Shown here one piece after another: positions 22,926-35,335 of a stretch of 64,000 nucleotides of DNA. Where the stretch lies: positions 90,721,583 through 90,785,582 of the forward strand of contig CM076193.1 in NCBI GenBank assembly GCA_038277395.1. Direction: 5' to 3'. The notes under the pieces are model-generated. The model was not told where the DNA came from and searched no databases. It worked only from the letters and a program-made list of their open reading frames with translations. Numbering within the stretch: the first letter of the stretch is position 1; the number at the start of each line of letters is the position of its first letter. This stretch comes from Dryocosmus kuriphilus (lineage: Eukaryota; Arthropoda; Insecta; Hymenoptera; Cynipidae). Position numbers and translations under genes: made by a program.

Positions 22926-24314
22926 GAGGTTTCTTAAGGCTGTTGGCCGAGGTGTCGAAAAATAGGTTAGAAATATGATGTCGCTCAAATTCCCATCGAA
23001 TTCCATCTGTTTTCATATATACGACTTACGTATTTTAAAGATACACTTTGCAAAAAGATTTCCTCAACCCGGAAGGGGTTCACGGTTGTATGAGGTGTGC
23101 TTAGTATATTCACGGTTGTATGAGGTGCGCTTATTATACAGTTTTCCGAAAAAAGTAAAATTATCTGTGCTAAAATACGATAATGGAAAAGTGTTGAAAT
23201 GAGGGGAAGTAGAGAAAGAGTTCCAATGGTTAGAAGGAGAAAGCAATACCAGCGTAGTACTTACAACCTATAAATGATTATGTTCGGGACTGGAGAGACA
23301 CTGCAACTGCATTCGCGGCAAGGCAGCACTTTTTTCTTTTTATCGAATTTCCCATTTTGCACAATGCAACCATATTCCATGTGAAAAACATTAAAAGTAC
23401 AAAAATAATTGTATGCAACAAGTAGGGTTATGACAGAATTGACAAGCCTCGACGCTCGTCGCGCCAACCACGATTGCCAAAATGCTGCTGCTAATGTGGC
23501 TACCCGTAAGCTCCTGCCACCTGCAACGCGAAGCAGGAATTTCAAATTTGAAATACAATTGTATGGTGCAAATGTCAATGTAATATTATTATCTTGTACA
23601 GAAATAATTTTAAAATGTCATTTTGAAGTATTTTCAATATTAAATTATGTTTCTGCACAAGATAACAATATTACATTGACATTTACACCATACAATTGTA
23701 TTTCAAATTTGAAATTACTGCGTCGCGTTGCAGGTGGCAGCAGCTTAAGGGTAGCGACATTACCAACAGAATTTTGGCAGCCTTGGCTGGCGCGACGAGC
23801 GCCGAGGCCTGTCAATTCTCTCATAACCCCACTTGTTGCATACAATTACTTTTTTACTTTTAATGCTTTTCACATGGAATATGGTTGCATTGTGCAAAAT
23901 GGGAAATTCGTTAAAAAGAAAAAAGTGCTGCCTTGCCTCGAATGCAGTTGCAGTGTCTCTCCACTCACTAACGTAATCATTTATAGGTTTCTTTTTTTTT
24001 TTATTATTATAGAGGAGGTGAGAATGCAATTTACGCACAGAGTGTGGGACTCAGCCTAAAAAACGGCAATACCCACTAAACTCACCTCCTCTTACCCGCC
24101 AGACGACAACCCCGGTACCGCGTTAGCATTACTTCAAGGTCGCTGCCTTTTGGCTCCTATGTGCCGTACTTCGGCTTTTCCAACCCTTGCCTGCTTGGCT
24201 CTCTTCCTCATCTCTCGCTCCCGTATACAGTTTCTGGCATCAACCTCAGTAGTATGTCGTGGAACATATCTAGGAGGAGCGCCGGCCTTCCGCACTGCAC
24301 GGGGGTTTGTTGGT

Positions 24315-27094
24315 TCAGGATTGTCGTTTGTCCTGTTCCACTTCTTCTTTCTTCTTAGCGCGCAGGACCCGTTCGATCCAATGCGCCACTGCTTCCCAGT
24401 TCTCTTCTGATTCAAGCATTATTTCGACGGTGTTTGCGGGTTCTAGAACCACTCCGATTTCTTGGTATAGTTTCTGTCTTTCCAACATCCACCAATCGTA
24501 CGCGAAGAATGTGTGCTCGGCATCATCCTCTTCGATCTGGCAGTGCCTGCAGCATGGACTGTCTCTTTTATTGCAACTATTAAGATAGGATTCAAAGAGT
24601 TCATGTCCCGTAAGGAATTGCGTATTATAGAAATTCACCTCGCCATGCTTTCGCTCCACCCAAGAGCCGACCCTCTCAATTAGTCGATGAGTCCACCTAC
24701 CTGTCGCGGCTTCTCTCCAGCGCTGTTCCCATTTCAGAAGCGTGCGTTGTTACGTTCCTGGGTATGGACGTCTTCTTCGTCGCTTGCCTGTTTTCGGTCA
24801 TATACCTTTTTTTTCTCCAAAGCCATCAGGTCAACAGGAATTTCACCCGCGATCACCAATATGGCGGTTTCTGACACTGTCCTGTAAGCACAATTTATGC
24901 GTAGTGCAGCCTTTCTGCTATAACAGAATCGACTTTGTGCCGCTCATCAAGGCCTGATGCATGGTTGTGCTTCTACTCTTGTGCCTTCGATTTCAACTCT
25001 AAAGCCATCTTTGAATCTCCTTTGCCTTGTTAGCAACACCATTTCAGTTTTCTGGGGTGCCATAGCAAATCCCTTGCTTTCCATCCAGGCCTTGACCTCA
25101 TGAACTACAAATGCCACTCTGCGTTGAGCCTCTTCCGGGTTTCTCGCTCTGACAACTGCCACTATATCGTCAGCGAAGCCCACAATACTTGCCCATAGAG
25201 GTAGTTCTATTCTAAGGACCCCGTCGTAGGTGGCATTCCACAGATCAGGTCCAAGCGCCGATCCCTGTGCTACTCCTGCAGTTATGTTCCTGCTTCTGAC
25301 TCCTTTGGTCGTTTCGTAGCGTAATTCCCGCTCTGAAAGATAGTTATTGACGACCCTTAACAGGTAAGGGGGTACATTGAACTTATTTTTTAGTGCATCA
25401 AATATAACTGCCCAGCTCGCTGTACTAAACGCATTCTTCTCGTCAAATATAACCACGGTACAGGTGTCCCTTGTTCTGTGGTTACCTTGCCACGATTTGT
25501 GTGCCGCAGCCACTACCTCCCTGATAGCTGCGATCGTGGAGATGCCTGGCCGGAAGCCATGCTGTTTTCCTGACAGTCCTCCCGCGTCTCTAATTGCTAT
25601 TCGCAATCTACCCCTCAGCATTTTCTCATAAACTTTTCCCATGGTATCCAGCATGCAGAGTGATCTGTACGATGTCGGAGTAATGGGCGGACTCTTACCC
25701 TTATCGAGCAGCACCAGTCTCTGCAGCTTCCACCTCCGCGGAAAGATTCCTACTGTTAAGCATGCGTTAAGCATGTCCAGAAGCAGGTAAGGGTGATTCC
25801 TCTCGATGGCCTTTATTACTTCGAGCGGTATCTCGTCTGGGCCTGGTGCTTTACGATTCCCTAGGGATTTTACTGCTTCACGCAGTTCTAGGATTGTAAA
25901 AAGCGGGTATTCCTCTGTTACCTGTACTTCCGCATATTCTCTTGCAGCATGCGTTGGAAATAGTGTGTCCACCATCCAACTCATTCTCTCTGGACTTTGC
26001 GGTCCTACAGGTGTTTGGCTTCCAAATCGTTTCGTTACAATCTGATATTCTCGGCCCCAGATATCGTTGTCCACCTCTGCACACAAACTATTCCAGCTAC
26101 GAGCCTTGCTCGCTTTAATGGCTTTGTTCAATTCTTTCTTGGCAGCTGTGTACCTCTCTGATTCCGGGGTTCCACCACTACGTTTCCTCTTCCGTTGTGT
26201 CTTCCTTCTCCAGTAGAGCGCTTTCCTATGTAGTTCAGCGATCTCCTCTGTCCACCAATACACTTGTTTTCTGCGCCTGTTTTTGACCTTTTTGGTCATA
26301 GATGCACTGCATGCTCTGGTTAGAATTTGTATCGTCCTCTCCACCCAACATGCGGCGTTCTCGGCTGTCATCGCTGCGGAGTGTACCCACGTGTTGCCTA
26401 GATTTATTTCTCTGGAAATTTCCTCTAGTAAAGCAGACTCACTTAGACTGGCCACATTCTAGCCTGCGTGGACAATCCGGTGGTTCGCTGCGAGGTTTTT
26501 TTTTTATGCCTTATTAGGAATACTGAATTTGACTGGCTGATGGTCGCTGCCACTGTAGTCTTCCAGCACTTTCCAATCGCTTTCTCTCTGTGTGATTCCT
26601 GAGGTGGCAAGGCAGATGTATATTATCGTCCCTCGTTTCCCCGTTCACCTTAGTGTGGATACATTACCTTGGTTTAGGATCGTGAGATCGAGCCTGGCGG
26701 CCATTTCCACAACTGCTTTGCCCCTACTATTGTGATACTCCATGCGCTATTCCGTTGCCTTGGCATTGAAGTCACCAGCTATCACTGCCTCTCCTTCTAG
26801 GCTGCATAGGAAATCCTCGAGGTCTTCAACCTTTTTCCGGAAGTCAGCAATTCTATCGCTAGGAGTCAGGTAAACACTTACGTATGTAGTGTTTCTCGTC
26901 CTTACCCAAACAAAACCGGCTTCGCTTCCTGTGCTTTCTACTGGGTACTTAGACGCGTTTTTGATCCAGATCGCAGCTGTATGTAGCAGGTCCGAGCGCC
27001 ATCCTTGACCTTGTAGGTCGTGGTGTTGCTCAGAGACCATGAGCAGATCAGCATCATGTTCTCGTGCAATCTGGTCCAAGAGACTTTGGGCCAT
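24315..27094 (-). pseudogene. R1-clade ORF2: AP endonuclease and reverse transcriptase
   Basis: The protein nicks target DNA and primes reverse transcription there. Endonuclease signatures read in order from 27094: LLMVSEQHHD, VIAGDFNAKATE (about 26760) and GSDHQPVKFSI (about 26525). The RT occupies 26455-24947, with RKAPGPDEIPLEVIK, KQHGFRPGIST, AQGSALGPDLWN and the catalytic GFADDIV. A C-terminal zinc-binding segment CCRHCQIEEDDAEH lies near 24540, and the frame ends at 24315. Stops or frame changes near 26747, 26456 and 24947-24660 make the copy inactive. The start is uncertain because a TA microsatellite occupies the ORF1-ORF2 junction. Confidence 0.85.
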
Positions 27095-27120
27095 CGGACT
27101 TCTCTGCAGATTTGCCTGTA

Positions 27121-27121
<1 letters not shown>

Positions 27122-27160
<39 letters not shown>
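27122..27160. repeat. TA microsatellite inside the retrotransposon
   Basis: About 19 TA units directly after the second zinc knuckle of ORF1 and before ORF2. The usual third knuckle is absent, so the repeat seems to have grown in, or replaced, that coding segment. Confidence 0.95.
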
Positions 27161-27163
<3 letters not shown>

Positions 27164-28303
27164 GATAGATGATCACCCTCACCGCATCGCCAGCATATCT
27201 TGCCTCTGTCTGTTGCTTTGCAATCCGCTGCAATATGGCTAAAGCCATGACAGCGAAAGCATCGCGTAACAATCTCATGCCTCCTTACCTTGCAGTTGAC
27301 CCATCCGATCTTGATGTGCCCTGTCTCTTCCAGCGTTAGTGCAAAGGGCTCCTCGATTTCCACAAAGACCGTCAGGGTTCCCCATCGATTTTCTTCCAGA
27401 TTGATCTTCTGGTGCCCGCCGGTTTCTGCACCAAGGAAGGCTTTTAAAGCCGCCTTAACTTCCTCTTCATTTGTCGCTGCATCTAGATCACGTATCACCA
27501 CGTGTCCTTTGGGCACTAGATGCCGAACATCCCCAGTTTCTCCAATAGCAGTTTGGAGTGCCTCGTCAAATTTTGTTTGTTTTCCAGACGTTGTACCTTG
27601 CTCCAGGAGGACATTTCCAGCCCTGGTTTCCTTGACAGCTCTTACCTCAACACCTATCTCCTCCGGTTTCATCTTCGTTCGGACGTCTTTGACGACATCA
27701 GCGTACCTCTTCCCTTCAGCAAGGGTGATGAGAACCGCCTCTGGGCGCTTTCTCGCTTTCTTGCGACCCTCTATTATTTCCGGTCTTCTGTTGACATTTT
27801 CCGCCTTCAAAGCAGCAGAGTTAGGTGCTGCCTCAGATTTCCTTCTTCTTTCAAGTGCTTTCTTTCGATGGCTCTTCCGTCTGTTCCTTGTTCATTCCAC
27901 TCACCGGGCTGGGCATATTACTGGCTGGCCTCTTATTTGTTAACACATTTCTGGGTGTACTTTGCTCCTCTGTAGCTTGTCGCTGGTGTATGGAATACCG
28001 TTGTGCCGCATCTTCGGCTTCGGCTGTTCGCAGTTGCCCGCGTGCGGTGTTATTTTTTGCCCTGGCCATATGCAGATTGTCTAGGGCTAGTCGTGCCTGC
28101 TCCACGCCATTTTTAATTTTCGACGAAGTGCTTTTATTTTTCGCCAGGTAGCTCTCCATCTCCAACAGTCCACGCTTAATAACAAGGATTTGCTTATCTT
28201 CTATCTTGTCGAGCGACTTGCAGTTTTGAAACAAAGTTGCGATCTTATTTTCTATCGGGACTTTCACCCGATCGGTAACGGCCCGGATTTCCATGATCTG
28301 CAT
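27160..28303 (-). pseudogene. R1-clade ORF1, Gag-like with CCHC knuckles
   Basis: This nucleic-acid-binding protein packages the element RNA. ATG at 28303 begins a 150-codon frame with a coiled, charged N-terminal part. A frameshift near 27850 moves the reading to 27810-27160, with a Gag-like central domain and the zinc knuckles CFRCHGFSHIAADC and CWRCGEGDHLSS. The third knuckle is missing at the TA repeat. GC-rich 28304-28959 upstream is the 5' UTR with the element's promoter, by analogy. Confidence 0.8.
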
Positions 28304-29012
28304 GATCTCCGGGGAACTCGGAATGACCTGTAGAGATCGGATTCTCGCGCCAGGGGGCGTGCGTTGAATGCACGAAGCCCTGGCAAAAGGACTTGTCCAC
28401 CTGTTTGCCTCCTTGTTGCTTTGTCCAACCTCTTTTCAGCGTTGATCTCCGTTCTCTCTCTCCGTTTTGGTTATTTATTAGACATATTTTAACTTTTCAC
28501 CAGCGCATCGTGCGTGGAGGGGCGGGCCGAAATAATTGGAAACGGGTATACCCTCGGACCAAAGTCCTATCCTAGTATTCTGGGGCCCAATCTTCGTTTA
28601 ACCGGTCCCGGAATACACGGACGGACCGAATTCGCCCGGAGCACTGCAGGTTACGATCCCTGCAGCCACCACGCACTCCCTAAACAGGGCCCGAAGGGGC
28701 TGGCTCGGTCGCAGCTTACACGTCGGCAGAGCAAGCTCACAGCAGCCCCCCTACACCATGCCGGCGGAAAGACCGGGCATGGTTCAGAGCACTCCCAGTG
28801 GGCTGCGACCGTCACCAATCGTGTGTTTGGTCCGCGAGGCCTATTTTATTTCAGCCCTACCCTCTGTTTCCAGCGAGCATTCCCCTATCCGCCACCTGGG
28901 GACGCGCCAAGTAAGGGTAACACCTCCCCTCCACCGCAGACACCTGCGGTGGTCCTGGGATCATTTATAAATTGTAACTACTACTCTGGTATTGCTTTCT
29001 CCTTCTAACCAT

Positions 29013-29290
29013 TCACGACAAGGCAGCACTTTTTTTCTTTTCTTCGAATTTCCCATTTTGCACAATACAACCATACTCCATGTGAAAAACATTAAAAGTA
29101 CAAAAATAATTGTGTGCAACAAGTGGGGTCATGATAGAATTGACCGATCTCGACGCTCGTCGCGCCAACCACGGCTGCTAAAATGCTGTTGGTAATGTCG
29201 CTACCCGTAAGCTGTTGCGACGCGACGGCGGGAATTTCAAATTTGAAATACAATTGTATGGTGTAAATGTCAATGTAATATTGTTCATAT
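29013..29290. mobile_element. fragment of the TTAA palindromic family
   Basis: Collinear with 23310-23590 (CGACAAGGCAGCACTTTTTT to GTCAATGTAATATTGTT) in the same orientation. It abuts the broken right arm of copy 1 at CCATT/CACGACAAGG, so a deletion or recombination joined two copies. Confidence 0.7.
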
Positions 29291-29719
29291 CCTTCATATT
29301 ATAATTTTTGGCATAGTTCCCGCGTCATTACGCACCTCGTGTGCGCAGTTTTGCTGCGCAGTTTGCCTTTTGCACCATCGCATTATATTTTCACAGGTCT
29401 TTGGCCTACTGCTGTTCGCCTCGTTGCTTAGTGCCTTAGTGATTGATTCGCTCTTTAATTTGAAAGACGACTCGTCAATTTCCACCAGAAATTTGAAAAT
29501 CCTCGTCCTTTCCGCATCCGAAAATACGAGGATTTTTTCGAAGTACGCCCTAACCAACAAACCATAACTAAAACATATGCGCTCTCGGAATCCATAATTT
29601 TAGTACACGCGTGCATGAAAAAATTGAGGTTATTCAAGTGATCTTATGAATTACTTACCTAAAAGAAGACACACGTCTTTTGAAGGAACGAATCAATCAC
29701 TAAAGGTGCATTCATGCAT
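29291..29719. other. no recognisable gene
   Basis: An 88-codon minus ORF (29560-29294) matches nothing I know. The stretch ends at the Harbinger inverted repeat. Confidence 0.4.
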
Positions 29720-30194
29720 CTGCAAGCATGCAGGCTGCCTGCTTGCACAAGCAAGCGACCGTTCACACCTCGGTTTTTCCGCCTGCGGAAAATTGTGAAA
29801 AATGATATTAATGGCGGGAGTTTTTAAATCTGAAAAAGCTTGATAATTAAAAAATGAATTGTATTATGAGATAAACTATCAATCAATGTCAGAATAATTG
29901 TTATTTTGTAATTGTAAATTGTAATTTATAGAAAAATAGGTTAATTTATAATAAAATTATGTGATTGAGATGTCATATGGACATGGACTGTGTGAAACGG
30001 GCTCTTGTGAGTAGAGGTGACGTACAAGATTCATAAAGATTAATTAAATTGTTTTTATCAGTTATTCGCAGTAATAGTGTAAGTATCCTTATATTGCTAA
30101 GTGTCCTTCGGATTTTTTTCTCTATTCAATGGCCATATTAAAGTGAGCGAGCTTTATGTCTTGATTCAATCAGTTTGACTTTAACCTAACCTAA
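29720..30194. repeat. left inverted repeat of Harbinger element
   Basis: Begins CTGCAAGCATGCAGGCTGCC, itself full of short CTGC/GCAG palindromes that could serve as transposase sites, and ends at TAACCTAACCT. Its reverse complement is 34861-35335. Confidence 0.93.
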
Positions 30195-30407
30195 ATATTA
30201 CATTTAACATCTATTTACTTTTACATATTACTTATATTTTTTAATATTTAACAATATTTATAACAATTGCAAATACCGAAGCCTGTCACTGCATATAAAA
30301 ATCTCATTTGCTCAACAAAACATTACCTTTGAAGAGAAAATGTCTAAATGTAGTTTAGAATACTTAAACCGGCTTAAATAAATGTAAGTTTTATTTCAGA
30401 GTGTGCA

Positions 30408-32328
30408 ATGGATTCATCTGATATCAGTGATGCCGAATTAACTGCAGTAGTGCTTTTAAAGCTTAGAAGAAAACGCAAAATGGTTAGGAGCTTTTCAGTT
30501 CATCCTCTTTGGAAGCGAAGGAGAGAGGAGGGTAAGATATTGTTTTTACACTATTTATAAGCAATCTATCAATTAAAAACTTTAAATACTTCATAGTCGT
30601 AGAGTTTATAATAAAATATAATTAAATTTCCTGTTAGGAGCTCACGATAATCTGGTGAAAGAAATGGCAATATTCGACAGTGTCAGGTTTAGAGAATATA
30701 CTCGTATGACAGTTGAGCAATATGAAGATCTTCATCAAATCGGTCCACATCTTGCTAGTGCTCCAACTAGGAAAGATACTATCAGTCCATCGGAAAAGCT
30801 GATGATTACAATAAGGTATAGTTGATCATATATTAAAATAAAAAAAAAATGTTTATTTATAAACTGTTGAAATTCTAGAATACTTTCAGAGTTGATAGTT
30901 GTATTATTCATAAGCATAAAAGAATATTGCACATAGGAAAGAATAAATAAAAGTTTCTACAATCTTTTCAACATAAATGCAAAACTTTGAACCGATTTTT
31001 TTAATTCTTGACGTTCAAATTTTTAACTTTTTATTTTCATTGTTAACTCTATTAACTCAATATAAGTGATTGCTTATATTGAACAAAGTTGTGTAGAACT
31101 TCCAAAGTTTACTGAAATGTGCTGGGAATTTAAATTGTCAACTTTTTGGCAATCACCCATATATATCATTTAACTGCAAATCTCATATATATTTTATTAT
31201 AAGGTATCTGGCGAGCGAAGAAAGCATGAAATCTCTTTCCTTTCAATTTCGTATGGGACTGTCTACAATATACCTTTATTACTACTGTGTTAGGAACTAT
31301 TTGGAAGGTATTACAACCGACAGTACTCAAGATGCCTGAAACTGATAAAAAATGGCTACAAATTATTCGTGATTTTGAAATAAAATGGCAATTTCCACAC
31401 TGTTGCGGGGCCATGGATGAAAAACAAGTTGTAATGCAGGTAAATTTGTAATAGGAATTTAAAAGTATTACAAGAAGCTTCCCGGATGAAAAAAATGTTA
31501 CGAAAAACTGTTGTAAAAAATAATTGGAAAAATTAATTGTAATAACACGCATAAACAATAATTATGTATTTTTGTCTGTGTTTCTAGGCACCAGCGCATA
31601 GTGGTTCCGAGTACTTCAATTATAAACACGCTCACAGCGTAAATTTATTGGCAGTATGTGATGCAAACTACAATTTTATAGTAGTAGACGTTGGTGCCAG
31701 AGGTCGACAGAGTGATGGGGGAGTATTTAGAAGCAGTAATTTCGGCAGAAGACTTTTCTGTCGCTCTTTAAATCTTCCTCCACCAACAGAATTAAATCCT
31801 GGAGGCCCACTAATACCACACTTTCTTGTAGCCGATGAAGCCTTCCCTTTAGATAAAAATATTATGCGTCCATCTCCAGGACGTGTAGCTGGACATTTGC
31901 CAAATGAAGAAAAGATTTTCAACTATCGAATTAGTCGAGCAAGACGTACAATAGAAAATACTTTTGCAATAATGGTCTCGCAATGGAGAATTTTGAGACT
32001 GCCTATAAATGTATATATGAACAACATAAAGCTCATTATTCTTGGAGCAGTTAATTGTCTGCACAATTTTGTAAAACATTCAGAAAAAAATCTAGCAACG
32101 GATATGCAGTACTACTGTCCTTCTAATGTAGTTGATAAAATTGAAAATGGAATTGAAGTAGACGGCGAATGGCGTAGAGACGTAAGAATGGATGCTTTTC
32201 AATCTCTTGCAGTTAATGTTACTCAAAATCTTTCTGCAGTTCTTATAAGGAACAATTTGAAACAGTGCTTCATGAATGAAGGGAAAATCTCCTGGCCACA
32301 ACAGAAAGTGGACAAGGGATCAATTTAA
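30408..32328 (+). pseudogene. Harbinger nuclease (HARBI1-like DDE transposase), near-intact
   Basis: Four exons with GT-AG borders: 30408-30531, 30638-30815, 31204-31439 and 31588-32328. The start is the first ATG of a frame opening with D-S-S-D-I-S-D. The catalytic aspartate lies in CCGAMDEKQV (most relatives have DGKH). The second is in VVDVGARGRQSDGGVF, and the glutamate is in RARRTIENTFAIMVSQWRIL. Exon 4 also has the HFLVADEAFPL block. A one-base shift near 31273 in exon 3 breaks the frame; otherwise the gene looks complete, about 420 codons in all. It would excise and insert the element. Confidence 0.88.
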
Positions 32329-32469
32329 GACCATGTATTACTTATCCGATCTCTATACCTAATCTATGTTTCAAAAGGACATAAAATAATTCTAAATATA
32401 TTACTTTTCTTTTATAAACACTTTAATTTTTGGCAAGAAGCGAATAAAGACATCATTTCTGTACTTAAA

Positions 32470-33020
32470 TTTTTTAATATTTCTTATATAAACCTTCCGT
32501 ATATTACGTATTAAGGTACATCTTACTTTTTATCGGTTCGACAAATATTATACTTATCAATGAACACAGCAAGCAATCACAGTAAACATATTTGTACTTT
32601 ACTTGTAGAATCACATGAAAAATTGTATGATATCATGAAAAGCTAGAAACTTCTAAATAATAAGAAATAGAAATTCTGAATAAAGAACGTTAATAAAAAA
32701 GATACATCAACTCTGAAAGTTTAATACTTTGACTTGGACTTCAGTTTTATACTTACAGTTTCTAATATGTCTTATATAAACCTTCCTTATATTACGTATT
32801 AAGGCACATCTTACTTTTTATCGGTTCGACAAATATTATACTTATCAATGAACACAGCAAGCAATCACAGTAAACATATTTGTACTTTGCTTGTAGAATT
32901 ACATGAAAACTTGTATGATATCATGAAAAGCTAGAAACTTCTAAATAATAAGAAATAGAAATTCTGAATAAAGAACGTTAATAAAAAAGATACATCAACT
33001 TTGAAAGTTTAACACTTTGA
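32470..33020. repeat. 288-bp tandem duplication between the convergent genes
   Basis: TTATATAAACCTTCC...GACTTGGACTT occurs twice (about 32480-32745 and 32770-33028) with very few differences. Each copy contains GAATAAAGAACG, a possible polyadenylation signal, so the shared 3' ends of both genes have been duplicated. Confidence 0.9.
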
Positions 33021-33054
33021 CTTGGACTTATAATCTATCAGTCTTTTCAATAAA

Positions 33055-34710
33055 TTATTGATTTCTCCTCCCATACACTTGACTCTTCTTATCTGCAAGG
33101 TAAGAAGTTATGTGGGCTTGAATTTGTAATCTGTCTGTCTTGTCTGTAAATTCTTCAATTTCTTTGGCAAGCCACAATCCCCACTGTTGAATATGGCTTA
33201 AGTTAGGACGCGTCTGTTTGTTGGAGAGCGTTTCCAAGATTGCTTGGTCGACAGGATCTAAGGGCTTTCTTTTTTTGCCTATGTGAAATAAAAATTTGTT
33301 ATAACCAAAATAAACGTACTTTATGGTACTTTTATTTTTAAAAAAATATACCAGCCATATTCTGCTGATTTGCTCCCTATGAACCCCGCATCGTCTGTGT
33401 TGAAACTTCCATTGTCATTTTCATCAGATTTCCTCCTAGCACTTGTCGACTCTGGTGGACTAACATTAGAAACGGTGCTACAAAAGAAAGAACGAATTAT
33501 ATTATTTATTTGAAAACTTTGTATAATTACATGTTGTAATGATCTGAAATGTATATATAATATATTCTATACGAACATCGCAGGCTTTGATATATCTTTT
33601 AAGAAAGATAAGTAAGGGTCAAAAACCCACGGCTTTTTTCTGTGTGTATCTGAACCACTTGGTAGTGATAATTGTCGACGATGGTACGTGCTTTTCAAGT
33701 TACTAAATTTTTGTCTAACAAACTGTACAGTCCAACCTGTCAAAGGAATAAGCACACTTTAAGTACATTACAATAATAAATATTCATTTACAAAAAATTA
33801 ATACATAATAGTATAAACTATTACTAATAAAAATTTCAAGATTGCTGCATACTTCTTTACTTATTAAAGAAAAATCACTATATATGATACCTGGAAATAC
33901 AGAAGCGATCTCAGACCATGCTTCATTTACAACATATGGATTCCTTTCAGCCAGAGGTATTGTAAAATCCCACAAGCATGGATGACTTTGAACAAATTCT
34001 ATCATCTGTGTGACGTTATGATCGCTTACTTCGGCCTCTCCATTCTCATCGAGTTTGATATCGTGCACAACGTTACATTTTGAACGAATAGATTGATTAG
34101 CACATGTACTATTTATTAAAGAAGAAAACTTTTGACTTTTATTTTGTGTCTCCTCAGACGCAATTTCGTCTTGTTTGTATTTAGTGCATTTTCTCTCGCT
34201 TATCTTTTTTACATTGGAATTAACTAAATCCCTGTCCCTTTCATAATTTCTGTTTTTATCTACATGCTCTTTATAGCTACCTACAAAACAAAAAAATAAC
34301 ACATAATTTAATAAGTTTGCTAAAACTACTCAAGGTGCGATTACAAATTATGAATTAAATTTCCACCAACCTCTTCGTATTCGTCCAGACATTGTACACC
34401 CTCGTATAATGTCTTGTCTAAGCCGTCCTCGTGTACTGACACATCTTCTTGAACAGTTTTCTCCTTCACAACATTTCCTTCGATGACTAAATTTTCTGGA
34501 CTTAAATTTTTGAAACATTTGTGATTGTATGTTGTTTCAACATTTAAACACTCTAAACATATCTCACAGTAGAGATCAACAAGAGGCTGAAACAAGAGGC
34601 ACATATATTACTTTATTAAATAATTTTATACACATTAGGTTATGCAAATTTATAGTTTTAAAAGTGCATTTATAATTCAAACTTACTCCGTCGTAGTTAT
34701 AACTAGCCAT
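33055..34710 (-). CDS. Harbinger accessory protein with MADF domain
   Basis: Six exons on the minus strand with GT-AG borders: 34710-34687, 34586-34367, 34280-33891, 33736-33577, 33477-33352 and 33278-33055. All joins keep the frame and no stop occurs, giving about 380 residues. Exon 2 has a C-x-x-C pair (YCEICLEC). The MADF DNA-binding domain spans exons 3 and 4: MIEFVQSHPCLWDF, NEAWSEIASVFPG, then GWTVQFVRQKFSNLKSTYHR. The C-terminus is basic, with DRLQIQAHITSYLADKK resembling a BESS-type end. By family knowledge it binds the transposon ends and recruits the nuclease. Exon 4 has a non-consensus donor (GTTCGT), the only weak point. Confidence 0.85.
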
Positions 34711-34860
34711 TTTAAATCCTTCTGTTAATCTGCAAAATGAAATAAATAAATAAATATATATATTTTCATGATTGAGTAAGAGAAAAAAATATTTATTAAA
34801 AACAAACATAAGTAATAGAAATAAAAAACAATGTAGATATAAATGTTAAGTGTAAATTTT

Positions 34861-35335
34861 AGGTTAGGTTAAAGTCAAACTGATTGAATCAAGACATAAA
34901 GCTCGCTCACTTTAATATGGCCATTGAATAGAGAAAAAAATCCGAAGGACACTTAGCAATATAAGGATACTTACGCTATTACTGCGAATAACTGATAAAA
35001 ACAATTTAATTAATCTTTATGAATCTTGCACGTCACCTCTACCCACAAGAGCCCGTTTCACACAGTCCATGTCCATATGACATCTCAATCACATAATTTT
35101 ATTATAAATTAACCTATTTTTCTATAAATTACAATTAAAAATTACAAAATAACCATTATTCTGACGTTGATTGATAGTTTATCTCATAATACAATTCATT
35201 TTTTAATTATCAAGCTTTTTCAGATTTAAAAACTCCCGCCATTAATATCATTTTTCACAATTTTCCGCAGGCGGAAAAACCGAGGTGTGTGAACGGTCGC
35301 TTGCTTGTGCAAGCAGGCAGCCTGCATGCTTGCAG
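34861..35335. repeat. right inverted repeat of Harbinger element
   Basis: Reverse complement of 29720-30194 with a handful of substitutions, ending GCCTGCATGCTTGCAG. It directly abuts the next inverted-repeat element with no spacer. Confidence 0.93.

Larger units (their letters stand above)
23986..28959 (-). mobile_element. R1-clade non-LTR retrotransposon
   Basis: Two ORFs are encoded on the minus strand, with an A-rich 3' end seen as a T-run at 23988-24002. ATCATTTATA flanks it on both sides (23976-23985 and 28960-28969), a target duplication in a known arm of the host palindrome. At 5 kb with 5' UTR, ORF1, ORF2 and 3' tail it is close to full length. Domain order (CCHC Gag-like ORF1; AP endonuclease, RT, C-terminal CCHC in ORF2) and RT motifs fit the R1 clade. 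It is not in rDNA, so it resembles the non-rDNA members. Confidence 0.85.
22938..29012. mobile_element. TTAA-target palindromic element, copy 1, split by R1 retrotransposon
   Basis: TTAA (22934-22937) precedes GGCTGTTGGCCGAGGTGTC, the terminal sequence shared with copies at 38.3, 52.9 and 53.8-61.0 kb. The left arm runs to the centre near 23640. The right arm is its reverse complement to 23985, is interrupted by the R1-clade element, continues at 28960-29012 and then breaks off before its outer 300 bp, so the right terminus is missing. ORFs in the arms on both strands are mirror artefacts. Confidence 0.8.
29720..35335. mobile_element. PIF/Harbinger transposon with two convergent genes
   Basis: A 5.6-kb unit bounded by long inverted repeats (29720-30194 and 34861-35335) that encloses a HARBI1-like nuclease gene on the plus strand and a MADF/Myb-like DNA-binding gene on the minus strand. 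This is the standard two-gene plan of animal Harbinger elements, in which the second protein is needed to bring the nuclease to the ends. The arms differ by only a few percent, so the insertion is fairly young. The 3-bp TWA duplication expected for this superfamily is not evident because the right end abuts another inverted repeat. Confidence 0.88.

Noticed and set aside
27290..27975. Plus-strand ORFs of 151-217 codons near 27.3-28.0 kb
   Set aside because: Shadows of the minus-strand Gag-like ORF1, which has clear zinc knuckles.
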